A stretch of 64,000 nt of DNA, taken from the NCBI RefSeq assembly GCF_932274485.2, contig NC_065883.2:48950539-49014538 (forward strand). The letters run 5' to 3'. Position 1 is the first letter of the stretch. The number at the start of each line of letters is the position of its first letter. Positions 1-10,946 of this stretch are shown piece by piece. Source of the DNA: Patella vulgata (lineage: Eukaryota > Mollusca > Gastropoda > Patellidae). Under the pieces are notes generated by a model. The model was not told where the DNA came from and made no database searches. It saw only the letters and a program-made list of their open reading frames with translations. The translations under genes and the position numbers were made by a program.

Positions 1-655
1 CAGGTCACTTTTCAAGGTTTTTTGTCCATAAAAGTGTCAATTATTATTCGATTTTCATGAAATTTTCACTATGTGATACCTAATGCCATTTACGATTTCA
101 TACAAGTAATTTAAGATTTTCATTATCACCGGAAGTAACGTCATTTTGGCAAAAACTGTATTTTTAGCTTTCAAAACAGATATTTTATTCAAATGAGTCT
201 GAGTTGTTATGTTTTTAAAATTATGATATTTGATTCCAATCAACAAATAGAATAAACCCATACGATCATACAGATTCCAGAAAATGGTTTCTAACTTGTA
301 TGGTTGCAGAGGAATTGACGGTTTTCTACAAGTCACTTTTTAAGGTTTTTGGTCTATAAAAGTGGCAATTATTATTCGATTTACATAAAATTTTCACCAT
401 GTGATGCCTTATGCCATTTCTGATTTCATAAAACTAATTGAATATTTTCATCATCACCGGAAGTACTGTACACTTACATGTAACAAATATATAAAATGAA
501 TTGATATTGCTGGATTTGGTTGATTCGGCGTCCATTTTATTTGATGTGTGCAATGATGAGGTGGAAACCTGTTTAATGGTTTCATTGGTACCGGAAGTGA
601 CATATGTTTAGGGTAACGTGGCACCGGTGAAACCCGTCATTACTGCATCGCAGTT
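1..655 (+). repeat. Tandem repeat, about 329-bp unit
   Basis: A block opening with AGGTCACTTTTCAAGG at the left edge is repeated from about 330, where it opens AAGTCACTTTTTAAGG. Both units carry the same words in order (AATTATTATTCGATTT, ATGTGATRCC, ATTTCAT) and end near ATCACCGGAAGT. The rest to 655 is a further diverged piece ending in GCAGTTCTAGTTATT, which resembles the 3' end of the long repeat superfamily described below. I see no coding sequence. Confidence 0.7.
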
Positions 656-3243
656 CTAGTTATTATTATTATTATTATTTACCGCGGGAGCCTTTTTCTC
701 CATGATCGAAAACAGATATCGATCTGGGGTTAAATTTTCTCTAGGGAAACCATGTGGTGGTTACTGGAAAAAGTATTTTTGGAACTTCTGCGCAGACCGG
801 AAGTGCATCGCAGTTCTAGTTATTATTATTATTATTATTTACCGCGGGAGCCTTTTTCTCCATGATCGAAAACAGATATCGATCTGGGGTTAAATTTTCT
901 CTAGGGAAAGCATGTGGTGGTTACTGGAAAAAGTATTTTTGGAACTTCTGCGCAGACCGGAAGTGGCCGAATTTTGAACGGTAGCAATATATCAAAAATC
1001 GGCCGTGGTTTCGCCAATTCTTTACCTATTTTAAAACAATTCACATTTTTGGAAAGCCTGCTGAATCTTTTCCGAGACAATGGCTATCTCACATTTTTCA
1101 ATTTCGAACATTCATCTATGGCTTTTGTCGTTCGAAATATGAAAATACGTTGTTTAGGAGACAATTTTTGTAATTTTTCAAAATTTTCAAATTTGACCTA
1201 CATTTTTGGATACCTGAAGGCAATCCGATTCCAGGAATATAACTTTCATTTTTCGAATTTTCTGCCCATTTTGTGTGCCCGAGTTTCGTTTTACGGCCGA
1301 ATTGACGTTTCTGAAACTTATGGTCGAAAAAATGTCCGATATTTTGAAGAAAACGCAAAAAATGGGTGCTTTTGGGAAAAACATGATTTCTTCACCCGAT
1401 ATCAACGGATTAAAGAAATTAAGGTATCGTTGGGTGGCCCGGGGATTCGACTGTCATATGATACACATTTCACGCGGATCCTATGAGAGGGCAGCAAAAT
1501 ATGACATTCTGAAAATTAGGTATTTTCTGATTTGGAGCGTTTTTGGACGCCTGTATCTCGAAAACTGCTCCAAGGATTTTTTTAAAACTTTCCTTATCGA
1601 GAGTCCCTCTGGTAGTCTTGTGCATGAATCCTTCCAATAAGACATTAAAATTTCTGGAATAGGTAACATAACGTACTGAAAATCAAAAAAAAGTTGAAAA
1701 ATCGTGAAATTTTGGAAAATGTTCTATTACTTTATTATTTAAAAAAAAATTTACAAAAAAGTTACATATTCAGATAGCTGAGGTAATTACGATTCTAACG
1801 ATGTATAATATGTATTAAAATATTTAAATTTAATTTTCGATATATTGACATTTTTGCATTTTTGGCATTATTTAACATAGGATTTCCCAGGGGCATTTTA
1901 TCTGTTCAGACAATGTAATATATCATTACATAGCCCTGTTGCTATTTAATAAGCCAATCCGGTTATTAAAACTATCCCGACAATAATCTCCATACCGGAA
2001 GTATGCAAAAAATGAAGAAAAAAGGTTTAAAAAAATAGCGCACTTGCGAAAAACTTGATTTCTCCATCAGATGTTAGCAGACCAAAAGAACTAAAGTATC
2101 GCTGGATAGCCCCATTAATGGACTATCATATGACATCTGAATGATACGATTTAGATGGCTAGAAAATATATTATGGTACACCAAAAATCTAGTGTTTTCC
2201 GTTTTGGAGCATTTTGAGACGCCATTTTCTCGAAAACGAAAACTACGATTTTTCTTAAACTTCTTTTACTTAGAGTCCTATCGGTGGACTATGGCGAGAG
2301 TCCAAAAATAAAAGCATTGAAATAATATAAGTGGTCCAAACAGAGCCTCAATCTTGGAAAAAAGTTGAAAAATCCTTAAATTACTGAAAATGCTCTTCTA
2401 TTTTTCTTTCTTTGGAGAACAGCTGAATGGATCTTTCTGAAACTTCTTGTACAGAAGGTTAGGTAACCAAGCAACTTGTTAAAACTATCCCGACAATGAT
2501 CCAAAAACCGGAAGTAGTCGAAAAAAATATCCGATATTTTGAGAGAAAAAAAAACATAAAAAGTGAAAAAAATGGTGATCTTGCGAAAAAAGTTATTACT
2601 ACGCCAGATTTCACCGAATCAAAACAACTAAAGTGTCATTGGAGAGCCCGAACAATGGACAATCGTATGACATCTAAATGGTAAAAATTCGCGGGTTAGG
2701 CAATATATAATGAAACGCTGAAAATCTATTATTTTACTTTTTGGACCCTATTCAGACGCTTTTATCTCGAAAACTTCTCTTATTTCCTTTCTTATACTTC
2801 TGTTACTTAGAGTCCTAACGGTGGTCTATGGTGTGATTCAAATATAAAAGCCTCAATATAGTATAAATGGTCTAAAAGGGCCACAGTCTTTGAAAAAGTC
2901 GAAAAATCGTTATATCTGTAAATCTGCTTCTAATGGTATAAGGGAGGTAAAACTGTCCAATGGATCTTTCTGAAACTTCTGGTACAGGAAGTTAAGTTCC
3001 CATACCACTTGTTAAATCTATCCCGATAATGATCCGTAAACAGGAAGTAGTCAAAAAATTATTCGATATTTTTTTTAAAAAAAAATAGACAGTAAAAAAT
3101 CGGTGCTCTTGCAACAATCGGGATTTCACCGTCGGGTGTGACCGGATCAAAACATCTAAAGTATCGTTTGGTAGCTCGATAAATTGGCTATTGTATGAAA
3201 CACTTCCTACCTGATTCCTGAAAGCCGGTTCAGTGCTGCTTGC
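645..3243 (+). repeat. Long modular repeat, family A copy 1
   Basis: The copy opens with a (TTA)n tract and the head CCGCGGGAGCCTTTTTCTCC, continues with TGTGGTGGTTACTGG and GACCGGAAGTGGCC, and ends with GTGCTGCTTGCAGGTCTAG just before 3,250. The head is duplicated in tandem: the 159 bp from 645 recur from 804. The body is built of stanzas that repeat words such as CGAAAAC, TAGAGTCCTA and CTATCCCGA. An open frame of 190 codons at 914-1486 is not kept in the homologous copies, so I read the element as non-coding. Confidence 0.75.
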
Positions 3244-6200
3244 AGGTCTAGTTATTATTATTATTATTTACCGCGGGAGCCTATTTCTCCATGATCGAAA
3301 ACAGATATCGATCTGGGGTTCAATTTTCTCTCGGGAAACTGGGTGGTGGCTACTTGATAAAGTATTTTCGAAACTTCTGCGCAGACCGGAAGTGGCCGAA
3401 TTTTGTGCTGTGCATAAATATTAAAAAACGGACGTAACTTCGTCAATTCTGTACCTATTTTCATACAAATGACATTTTCAGAAACCCTGGGTCTTTTCTC
3501 GGATGATAGCAGTTGGAAATTTCGAAACTTCGTCGCTGACTTTAAGCGTTCGAAAAATGAAAAATGTTGTTTAAGAGACAATTTTTGTTATTTTTCAAAA
3601 TTTTCAAATTTGACCTACATTTTTGGGTACTTGAACGCAATCCGATTCCAGTAATATAACTTTCATTCAGAGTTATCACCCTTTTTTTTCGATTTTCTTT
3701 CGAATTTTCTGCCCATTTTGTGAGCCCGAGTTTCGTTTTACAGCCGAATCGACGATTCTGAAACTTCTGGAACATGAAGTTATTGTCCAAATCCAACTGA
3801 TAAAGCTATTTCGACAAGGATCCTTAAACCGGAAGTGGTCGAAAAATTGTCCGATATTTTGAAGAAAACGCAAAAAATGGGTGCTTTTGGGAAAAACGTG
3901 ATTTCTCCACCCGATATCAACGGATTAAAGAAATTAAGGTATCGGTGCGTAGCCCGGTGATTTGACTATCATATGATACCAATTCCACACGAATCCTAAG
4001 AGAGGGCAGCAAAATATGACATGCTGGAAATCAAGTATTTTCTGATTTGGAGCGTTTTTGGACGCCTGTATCTCGAAAACTGCTCCAAGGATTTTTCTTA
4101 AACTTTACCTATCGAGAGTCCCTCCGGTAGTCTTGTGCATGAATCCATCCAATAAGACATTGAAATGTCTGGAATAGGTAAAATAACGTACTGAAAATCG
4201 AAAACAGTTGAAAAATCGTGAAATTTTGGAAAATGCTATATTATTTTATTATTTAATCAGATTTTTACGAAAAGGTTACACATTCAGATAGCGGACCTAA
4301 TTACGATTCTAACGATGTATAATATGTATTGAGTTATTGAAATTTAATTTTCGATATTTGGACATTTTTGAATTTTTGGCACTTTTGAACATAGGATTTC
4401 TCAGGGCCATTTTATCTGATCAGATAATGTAATATATCATTACAGAGCCCTGTGGCTATCAAATTGCCCAAATTGGTTATTAAAACTATCCCGACAATAA
4501 TCTCCATACCTGACGTATTCAAAAAATGAAGAAAAAGGTTTAAAAAAATTAGCGCTCGTGCGAAAAACTTGATTTCTCCATCAGATCTTAGCGGACCAAA
4601 AGAACTAAAGTGTCGCTGGATAGCCCCATTAATGGATTATCATATGACACCAGAATGATACGATTTAGATGGCTAGAAAATAAATTATGGTACATCGAAA
4701 ATCTAGTATTTTCCGTTTTGGAGCATTTTAGACGCCATTTTCTCGAAAACGAAAACTATGATTTTTTTAAACTTTTTTTACTCAGAGTCCTATGGGTGGG
4801 CTATGGCGTGAGTCCAACAATAAAAGCATTGAAATAACATAAGTTGTCCAAAAAGAGCCTCAATCTTGGAAAAAAGTTGAAAAATCCTTAGATTACTGAA
4901 AATGATCTTCTAATTTTCTTTCTTTGGAAAACAGCTGAATGGATTATTCTTAAACTTCTTGTACTGAAAATCGAAAAAAGTTGAAAAATCGTGAAATTTT
5001 GGAAAATGCTATATTATTTTATTATTTAATCAGATTTTTACGAAAAGGTTACACATTCAGATAGCGGACCTAATTACGATTCTAACGATGTATAATATGT
5101 ATTGAGTTATTGAAATTTAATTTTCGATATTTGGACATTTTTGAATTTTTGGCACTTTTGAACATAGGATATCCCAGGGCCATTTTATCAGATCAGATAA
5201 TGTAATATATCATTACAGAGCCCTGTGACTATCAAATTGCCCATATTGGTTATTAAAACTATCCCGACAATAATCTCCATACCTGACGTATTCAAAAAAT
5301 AAAGAAAAAGGTTTAAAAAAATTAGCGCTCGTGCGAAAAACTTGATTTCTCCATCAGATCTTAGCGGACCAAAAGAACTAAAGTGTCGCTGGATAGCCCC
5401 ATTAATGGATTATCATATGACATCTGAATGATACGAGTTAGATGGCTAGAAAAAAAATTATGGTACATCGAAAATCTAGTATTTTCCGTTTTGGAGCATT
5501 TTGAGACGCCATTTTCTCGAAAACGAAAACTATGATTTTTTTTTAAACTTTTTTTACTCAGAGTCCTATCGGTGGACTATGGCGTAAGTCCCAAAATAAA
5601 AGCATTGAAATAATATAAGTGGTCCAAAAAGAACCTCAATCTTTGAAAAAAGTTTAAAAATCCTTAAATTACTGAAAATATTCTTCTAATTTTCTTTCTT
5701 TGGAAAACAGCTGAATGGATTATTCTTAAACTTCTTGTACAGATGGTAAGGTAACCAAACAACTTGTTAAAGCTATCCCGACAATGATCCAAAAACCGGA
5801 AGTAGTCAAAAAATTTCCGATATTTTGAGAAAAAAAAACGTAAAAAGTAAAAAAAAATGGCGATCTTGCGAAAAAAGTGATTACTACGCCAGATTCCACC
5901 GAATCAAAACAACTAAAGTGTCATTGGATAGTTCGAACAATGGACGATCTTATGAGATCTAAATGGTAAAAATTCGCGGGTTAGGCAATATATAATGGAA
6001 CGCTGAAAATCTATTATTTTCTTTTTTTGAGCCTATTCAGACGCTTTTATTTCGAAAACTTCTCTTATTTCCTTTCTTAAACCTATGTTACTTAGAGTCC
6101 TAACGGTGGTCTATGGCGTGAATCCAAATTTAAAAGCCTCAATATAGAAAAAATGGTCCAAAAGGGCCACAATCTTTGACAAAAGTCGAAAAATCGTTAT

Positions 6201-6520
6201 ATCTGCTTCTAATGGTATAATGTCCAATGGATCTTTCTGAAACTTCTGGTACAGGAAGTTAAGTTCCCATACCACTTGTTAAATCTATCCCGATAATGAT
6301 CCGTAAACAGGAAGTAGTCAAATAAATATTCGATATTTAAAAAAAAAAAAGACAGTAAAAAAAATCGGTGCTCTTGCAACAATCGGGATTTCACCGTCTG
6401 GTGTTACCGGATCAAAACATCTAAAGCATCGTTTGGTAGCTCGATAAATCGGCTATTGTATGACACACTTCCTGTCTGATTCCTGAAAGCCGGTTCAGTG
6501 CTGCTTGCAGGTCTAGTTAT
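3243..6520 (+). repeat. Long modular repeat, family A copy 2
   Basis: This has the same head and tail as copy 1 and follows it directly at a (TTA)n junction. It contains a 773-bp tandem duplication: the block starting TACTGAAAATCG at 4,189 restarts at 4,962. It ends with GCTTGCAGGTCTAGTTATT near 6,520. The two copies share their stanza order, which suggests head-to-tail arrangement or insertion of one copy at the TTA tract of the other. Confidence 0.75.
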
Positions 6521-6525
6521 TATTA

Positions 6526-8055
6526 TTATTATTATTTGTTTTTGTGTGTTTTTCCTGCAAATCTTATATCTCAGAATCTAACCGTGGGATCTTTCTGAAA
6601 TTTTGACCTACCCCCCCCCCCCCCCCAAGAATAGGTGGTGGCTTTGCAATAGGCATGTTTTCGAAATGTTTTACACATCCGAAATCACCGAATTTTACGA
6701 ACGAATGCATTTGACCTACATTGCTGTAATTTTGTGACTTTTTGACCTATTTTACTAAAAAACAATTCTTTGAGTACCTTGAATCATTTACTTCAAATCT
6801 GCTATTTCGGATTTTCGAATTTCGAAAATTCGTCGCTGTGATTTCGAACCGGAAGTTAAAATCAACTTGACAACTTCTTTAATAGTTGCACGATTTTCAT
6901 GAAATTCAGTATGTAAGTTGATCTTACCGATACAACTTGAAAAATGTCATTAGAAATTTTCTGTATTATCCCCCCTTGATGAAATTAAGGATCAAAGTTT
7001 TAAAAAAAATCGACGAAATATAGAAACCACCGTACAACGGTCAAAAGTATCAAGAGTGGCCAAACAAATGGCACTGTATATCGACAAAAGTCCGATAGGG
7101 TCATAATCGGAACGTTCTGCATACGTATAATATGGAGAGCTATTTTTCTAAGTGACAATATTTGAACTAAGGGTGTTCTACTGTTCACCAATATCTGGCA
7201 CTGGTGCTTCTAGAGTGAAAATATTTAATATCAGTAAAAAACATTTGCTCCTGAAATTAATATCCCAGTTTTTTTGTGTATATGACGTCATCTCTTTATA
7301 CCATTTAAAATAAAGCTCCCTGCTGCAGCTATTTATAAGAAAGTCGCCCCTTTCTTTGAACAAAGGAAAGTTGAGGTTGATAATTATGATTTCGTGTTTT
7401 ATTTGTTATCTGAGACTAAAAGACTGTTTTTGTACCATTCGGAAAACTGTTTTTTGTTGTTTTTTTTATTCCATTTACAATTCGTGTAGATCTCTGAAAC
7501 TAACAGATAGTGTTCTGAATATTGATTTTTCCCTTGTTTTTAACAATTATTACTTATAACTATTGCGAAAGTTGTGGACAGACCGTAAGTTGTGTAAATC
7601 TTTAACGTGCACGAAAATTGAAAACCGGCCCTAATTATGTGAATTCCCAACCGATTTTCGAAAAAGTTATATTTTTGTACAGCTCTGGATATTGCGGATG
7701 CGATAACGGCCGAATTGAAATACCATGTCGTTCTCATTTTTTCTTCAAAATTTGAAAATTTACTAAAATTGTTATTTCTTGGAATTTTGAGTTTTCGCTT
7801 ACATATTTGGATTGGCGGCGTCTGTTCGATTCTACCGATCTAGGATTATCATGATGTGAATTGTTCAACTCTATTTTTCAATTACCTTCTCTATCGCAAT
7901 GCGAATACAAAGAACGTGTCAATGTCTGAGTTATGTTAGTGTATTGGGTTGTTTTTTGGGGGGTGTGGGGGAGTGGTGAGAAAGTCTTTTGTCATGCATC
8001 TGGCGATCGTGTGACGCCTTGACACGGTGAAAGCCTCCAGTTTTGCAAGCAAGTC
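6526..8055 (+). repeat. Mosaic repeat: family C head joined to family B tail
   Basis: Positions 6,536-7,015 match the head at 50,960-51,430 (TCAGAATCTAACC, GGTGGTGGCT, ATGAAATTAAGGATC). From about 7,020 the sequence instead matches 49,375-50,345 (GAAACCACCGTACAACGG, then GGTGAAAGCC) and ends in TTGCAAGCAAGTCTAG at about 8,053. The switch lies inside a short A/T-rich stretch. It shows that heads and tails of these repeats recombine. Confidence 0.7.
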
Positions 8056-8237
8056 TAGTGATTGTTGTTTTTTGACATATATAGTGTAACCAATATATAC
8101 ATTGTACTTTTATAATCAATATGATACTGTGCATTAGTCGTGTTTCTGTTCTTATGATTTGAATTTCTTCATGCAATATTTGTAAATCGCCAGTAGGAAT
8201 AAATGTCTCTTATATAGATACATTATGCTGGCTGGAA

Positions 8238-8445
8238 TTTGCGCGGTAGGCTAGCCTTTGGGACTGCGCTGTATCATACGGTCTGTCATTGAGTCAACAG
8301 GCGGGGTTTCGATTCCTCGGTTGTACGTGACAACCTCGTGGGTTTTCTCCGAGTTCTCCGGTTTCCTCCCACTGCTAATGACCCCTACGCGCAAGCGAAT
8401 TATTGAAATAAAAAATAATGAACAATATGTTAGTCCCGAAATGAC
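8238..8445 (+). repeat. tRNA-derived SINE, type 2, 3'-truncated
   Basis: A B-box-like GGTTTCGATTCC at about 8,306 follows a degenerate tRNA-like 5' part. After it comes the family's central block (GGGTTTTCTCC, GGTTTCCTCCCACTGCTAA, CGCGCAAGCGAATTATTG). It ends at GTCCCGAAATGAC, where it abuts a minus-strand fragment of the type 1 SINE. Pol III promoter boxes mark the origin; I see no functional tRNA. Confidence 0.7.
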
Positions 8446-10050
8446 GTCTAAACATGCTCGTACAGTGGCGCTAGTCTTCTTTATATAGAATTCCAACCGC
8501 CAAGGGATCTTTTACGGTCACACCAATGTGTACACGGGACTTCGGAATCGCGTTCATGTCAGCTACTCAAATATGTAACTGGTTCAAAAATTGATTGAAT
8601 ATTCAATGAAATATCGCCAATTTTCTGGTTTCGTGCACGTTAAAGATTTGACGTCACTAATAAAAATTTAATATTAATTACAGATAGAGTCCATGCTCAA
8701 ACAACGTCATGCCTTTTATCACAGGCGCAATATTCGATACTATTGCAAACAAATAATAAATTGGACTTTCTTATAAACAGCGCGAGACGTCGATTTCTGT
8801 CCAGATGATTACCGGTACAAGGTAATTTTGACACAGAAGCAACAATATTAATTCAAATACTAATTATTACACACAGCAATGAACTATTTCTGTTACAGGG
8901 TCACTAAACCCATATTTTGGATAGAAGAAAACACTCATAGTTGAAATAATTTCAGTTCAAATATCATCTCTGATAAAAGCACTCTTGAATAGGCTCCATA
9001 CGTTGACAAAACGTACAGATTGTATCCCCCCTTATGTTTCGCTTAACAATGAAAGGTGCCGTGTTCAATTTTCGATCCCTTTGTTCTCCTACTCCTGAAA
9101 TTTGGAACTGTTCCAAAAAAATATTATGTTGACTTTTCGAGAAATAGATCCCTAAAAATGCTCCGAATTGTAAAAATACGACGTTTTCGATTTTCGATCT
9201 CTTTTTTCGGCTACCCCTGACATTTCTAAAAATGATATAATGGTTTCACACAAAAAACTACAAATTAGACTCTCGATTGACAAAGTTTAAAAAAAACAAA
9301 TAGGCGTGGTTTTCGAGAAAATGGGGTCTTAATTTGATAGAAACTTGTCGCTTTAGTACCATCTGATAGAAAATTCAATGGGCTATTAAACGATATAAAA
9401 CTTTAACTAATCGGCAAAAACACAATGGATACATCTCATTTTCCGCACAGGCGCCCATTTTTCAGAATTTTGTCAAAGTTTGTGTACTTTTCTTGACCAC
9501 TTCCGGTGATTAGAGGATTTTCATTTATAGTTTAAGCACTAGTTTCGTCCTTTGACTTCATAGTCCTGAAGTTTCAGAAAAATCGTTGGAGCCGTTTTAG
9601 AGTTATTAAATTTTCACTAAAAATCGCAAAAAATCTACCAAAATCAAAATCAGAATTTCAAAACAAAACTTATATCGTTGGAATCGGATAGACACCAGCT
9701 ATCTAAAAATGTAATCAGAATTCAAAAATTCCAAGAAATAAAATTTTTAGAAAATTTTGAAAATTTACCAATTTTCACCAAAAAAATGAAAGCGACAAGG
9801 TTTCTAAAATCTGCTCAGAAATGTGTCCAGCTATGTAAAAATGTAAATATCAGAAAAATCGGTTGAGAATTAACAGAATTATGGCCGATTTTCAATTTTC
9901 GTGCACGTTAAAGATTTGAGGCATTTCCGCTATGCGCACAAATTTCGTTTTACATTTAACCACTAACCACCACCCATTTTCCCGAGAGAAAACCAAACTT
10001 CAGACCTCTATCTCTTATAGTTGCTGAGAAATAGGCTCCCCCCCCCCCCC
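8446..10050 (-). repeat. Long modular repeat, family B copy 1 (partial)
   Basis: This is the reverse complement of 47,596-49,290. Read on the minus strand it runs from GCCTATTTCTCAGCAAC at about 10,035, through GGTGGTGGTTAGTG and CTTTAACGTGCACG, to the embedded type 1 SINE fragment at 8,465-8,545. It has the same stanza layout as family A, including ACATTTTTAGATAGCTGG and a CCGGAAGTGG word. I see no gene. Confidence 0.7.
8465..8545 (-). repeat. Type 1 SINE fragment captured inside family B
   Basis: About 80 bp of the SINE middle (minus strand; GTGTACACGGGACTTC is visible on the plus strand) sits where the other family B copy has the same fragment, at 49,198-49,285. Both copies carry the same derived flank (ACTAGCGCC, then GTACGAGCATGTTTAGA). 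The fragment was therefore acquired before the family copied itself. Confidence 0.65.
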
Positions 10051-10083
10051 AAAAAAAAAATAATAATAATAATCTTAGTAATA

Positions 10084-10312
10084 ACAATAGTCTTTCACCG
10101 AAGGTGAAAGCCTAATAATAATAATTTTAGTAAAAACAATAGTCTTTCAGACAAAAGTCTGAAAGCCTAATAATAATAATTTTAGTAAAAAGAATGGTCT
10201 TTCAGACAAAAAAAAATCTGAAAGTCTAATAATTTTAGTAATCTCAATAGGCTTTCAGACAAAAGTCTGAAAGCCTAATAATAATTTTAGTCTGAAAGCC
10301 TAACTAGACCTG
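10084..10312 (-). repeat. Array of hairpin modules
   Basis: Five units of about 45-50 bp alternate a small palindrome with a TAATAATAAT-type spacer and TTTTAGTAA. The outer stem CTTTCA/TGAAAG is kept, while the inner stem differs: CCGAAGG in one unit, GACAAAAGTC in others, and a longer A-run loop in another. The array separates a family A 3' end (below 10,330 on the minus strand) from a family B head (about 10,040). Confidence 0.8.
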
Positions 10313-10800
10313 CATGGCAGTACTGAATCGGCTTTCAGGTAGCAGACCCGAAGAAAGCATACGAAAATCCATTCACTGCGCTATCGAACGATTCTTTAGC
10401 TCTTTTGATCTTGTAATATCCAACGGAGAAATCGCGTTTTTGGCATAAATCTTTATTTTTACGCATTTTTTCAAAATATCGGATATCGTATCAACAACTT
10501 CCGATTTAGGTATCAATTTCGGGATAGTTTTAAAACGTGGCGTTGGCCTTTAACTTCCTGTGCCAGAAGTTTCAGACATACATTGAGCGATTTTGAATAA
10601 AAAGAAAAATAGAAGAGCATTTTCATTAATTTAACGATTTTTCAATTTTTTTTCAAAGTTTGAGGGTCTTTTTGGACCATTTATATCATTTCAAGTCCTT
10701 TACATTTGGATGCACACTCTAGACCACAACTCGCTAACCTCTAGATCCAATAGTCAATCCCCTTATTAGTCGAGAAATTATCAGATTTTCCAGCTTGGTT
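10303..10800 (-). repeat. Family A repeat, 5'-truncated copy
   Basis: Read on the minus strand it carries the stanza words TCTGAAACTTCTGGCACAGG, AACTATCCCGAAATTG and GATATTTTGAAAAA. It ends with CTGAAAGCCGATTCAG and CATGCAGGTCTAGTTA, the superfamily 3' end. The region 10,800-10,944 shows no further repeat or gene that I can name. Confidence 0.65.
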
Positions 10801-10946
10801 CTTCCCTTGTGAAAAGTGTAAGGATGATGGATGGCCTGACAAAGGACAACATATAGTCAGAGGGGATGAGACACCTAAGAGCGTCAAGGTTCATTTATGC
10901 TTATTAGGGGATTATCCATTCGCCGTCTTTAATAAGCATATATATA

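Noticed and set aside
914-1486. A 190-codon open frame in family A
   Set aside because: The homologous segments at 3.4-4.0 kb and 54.0-54.6 kb do not keep this frame, and the overlapping frames on the other strand are just as long. It looks like chance in a low-stop repeat.
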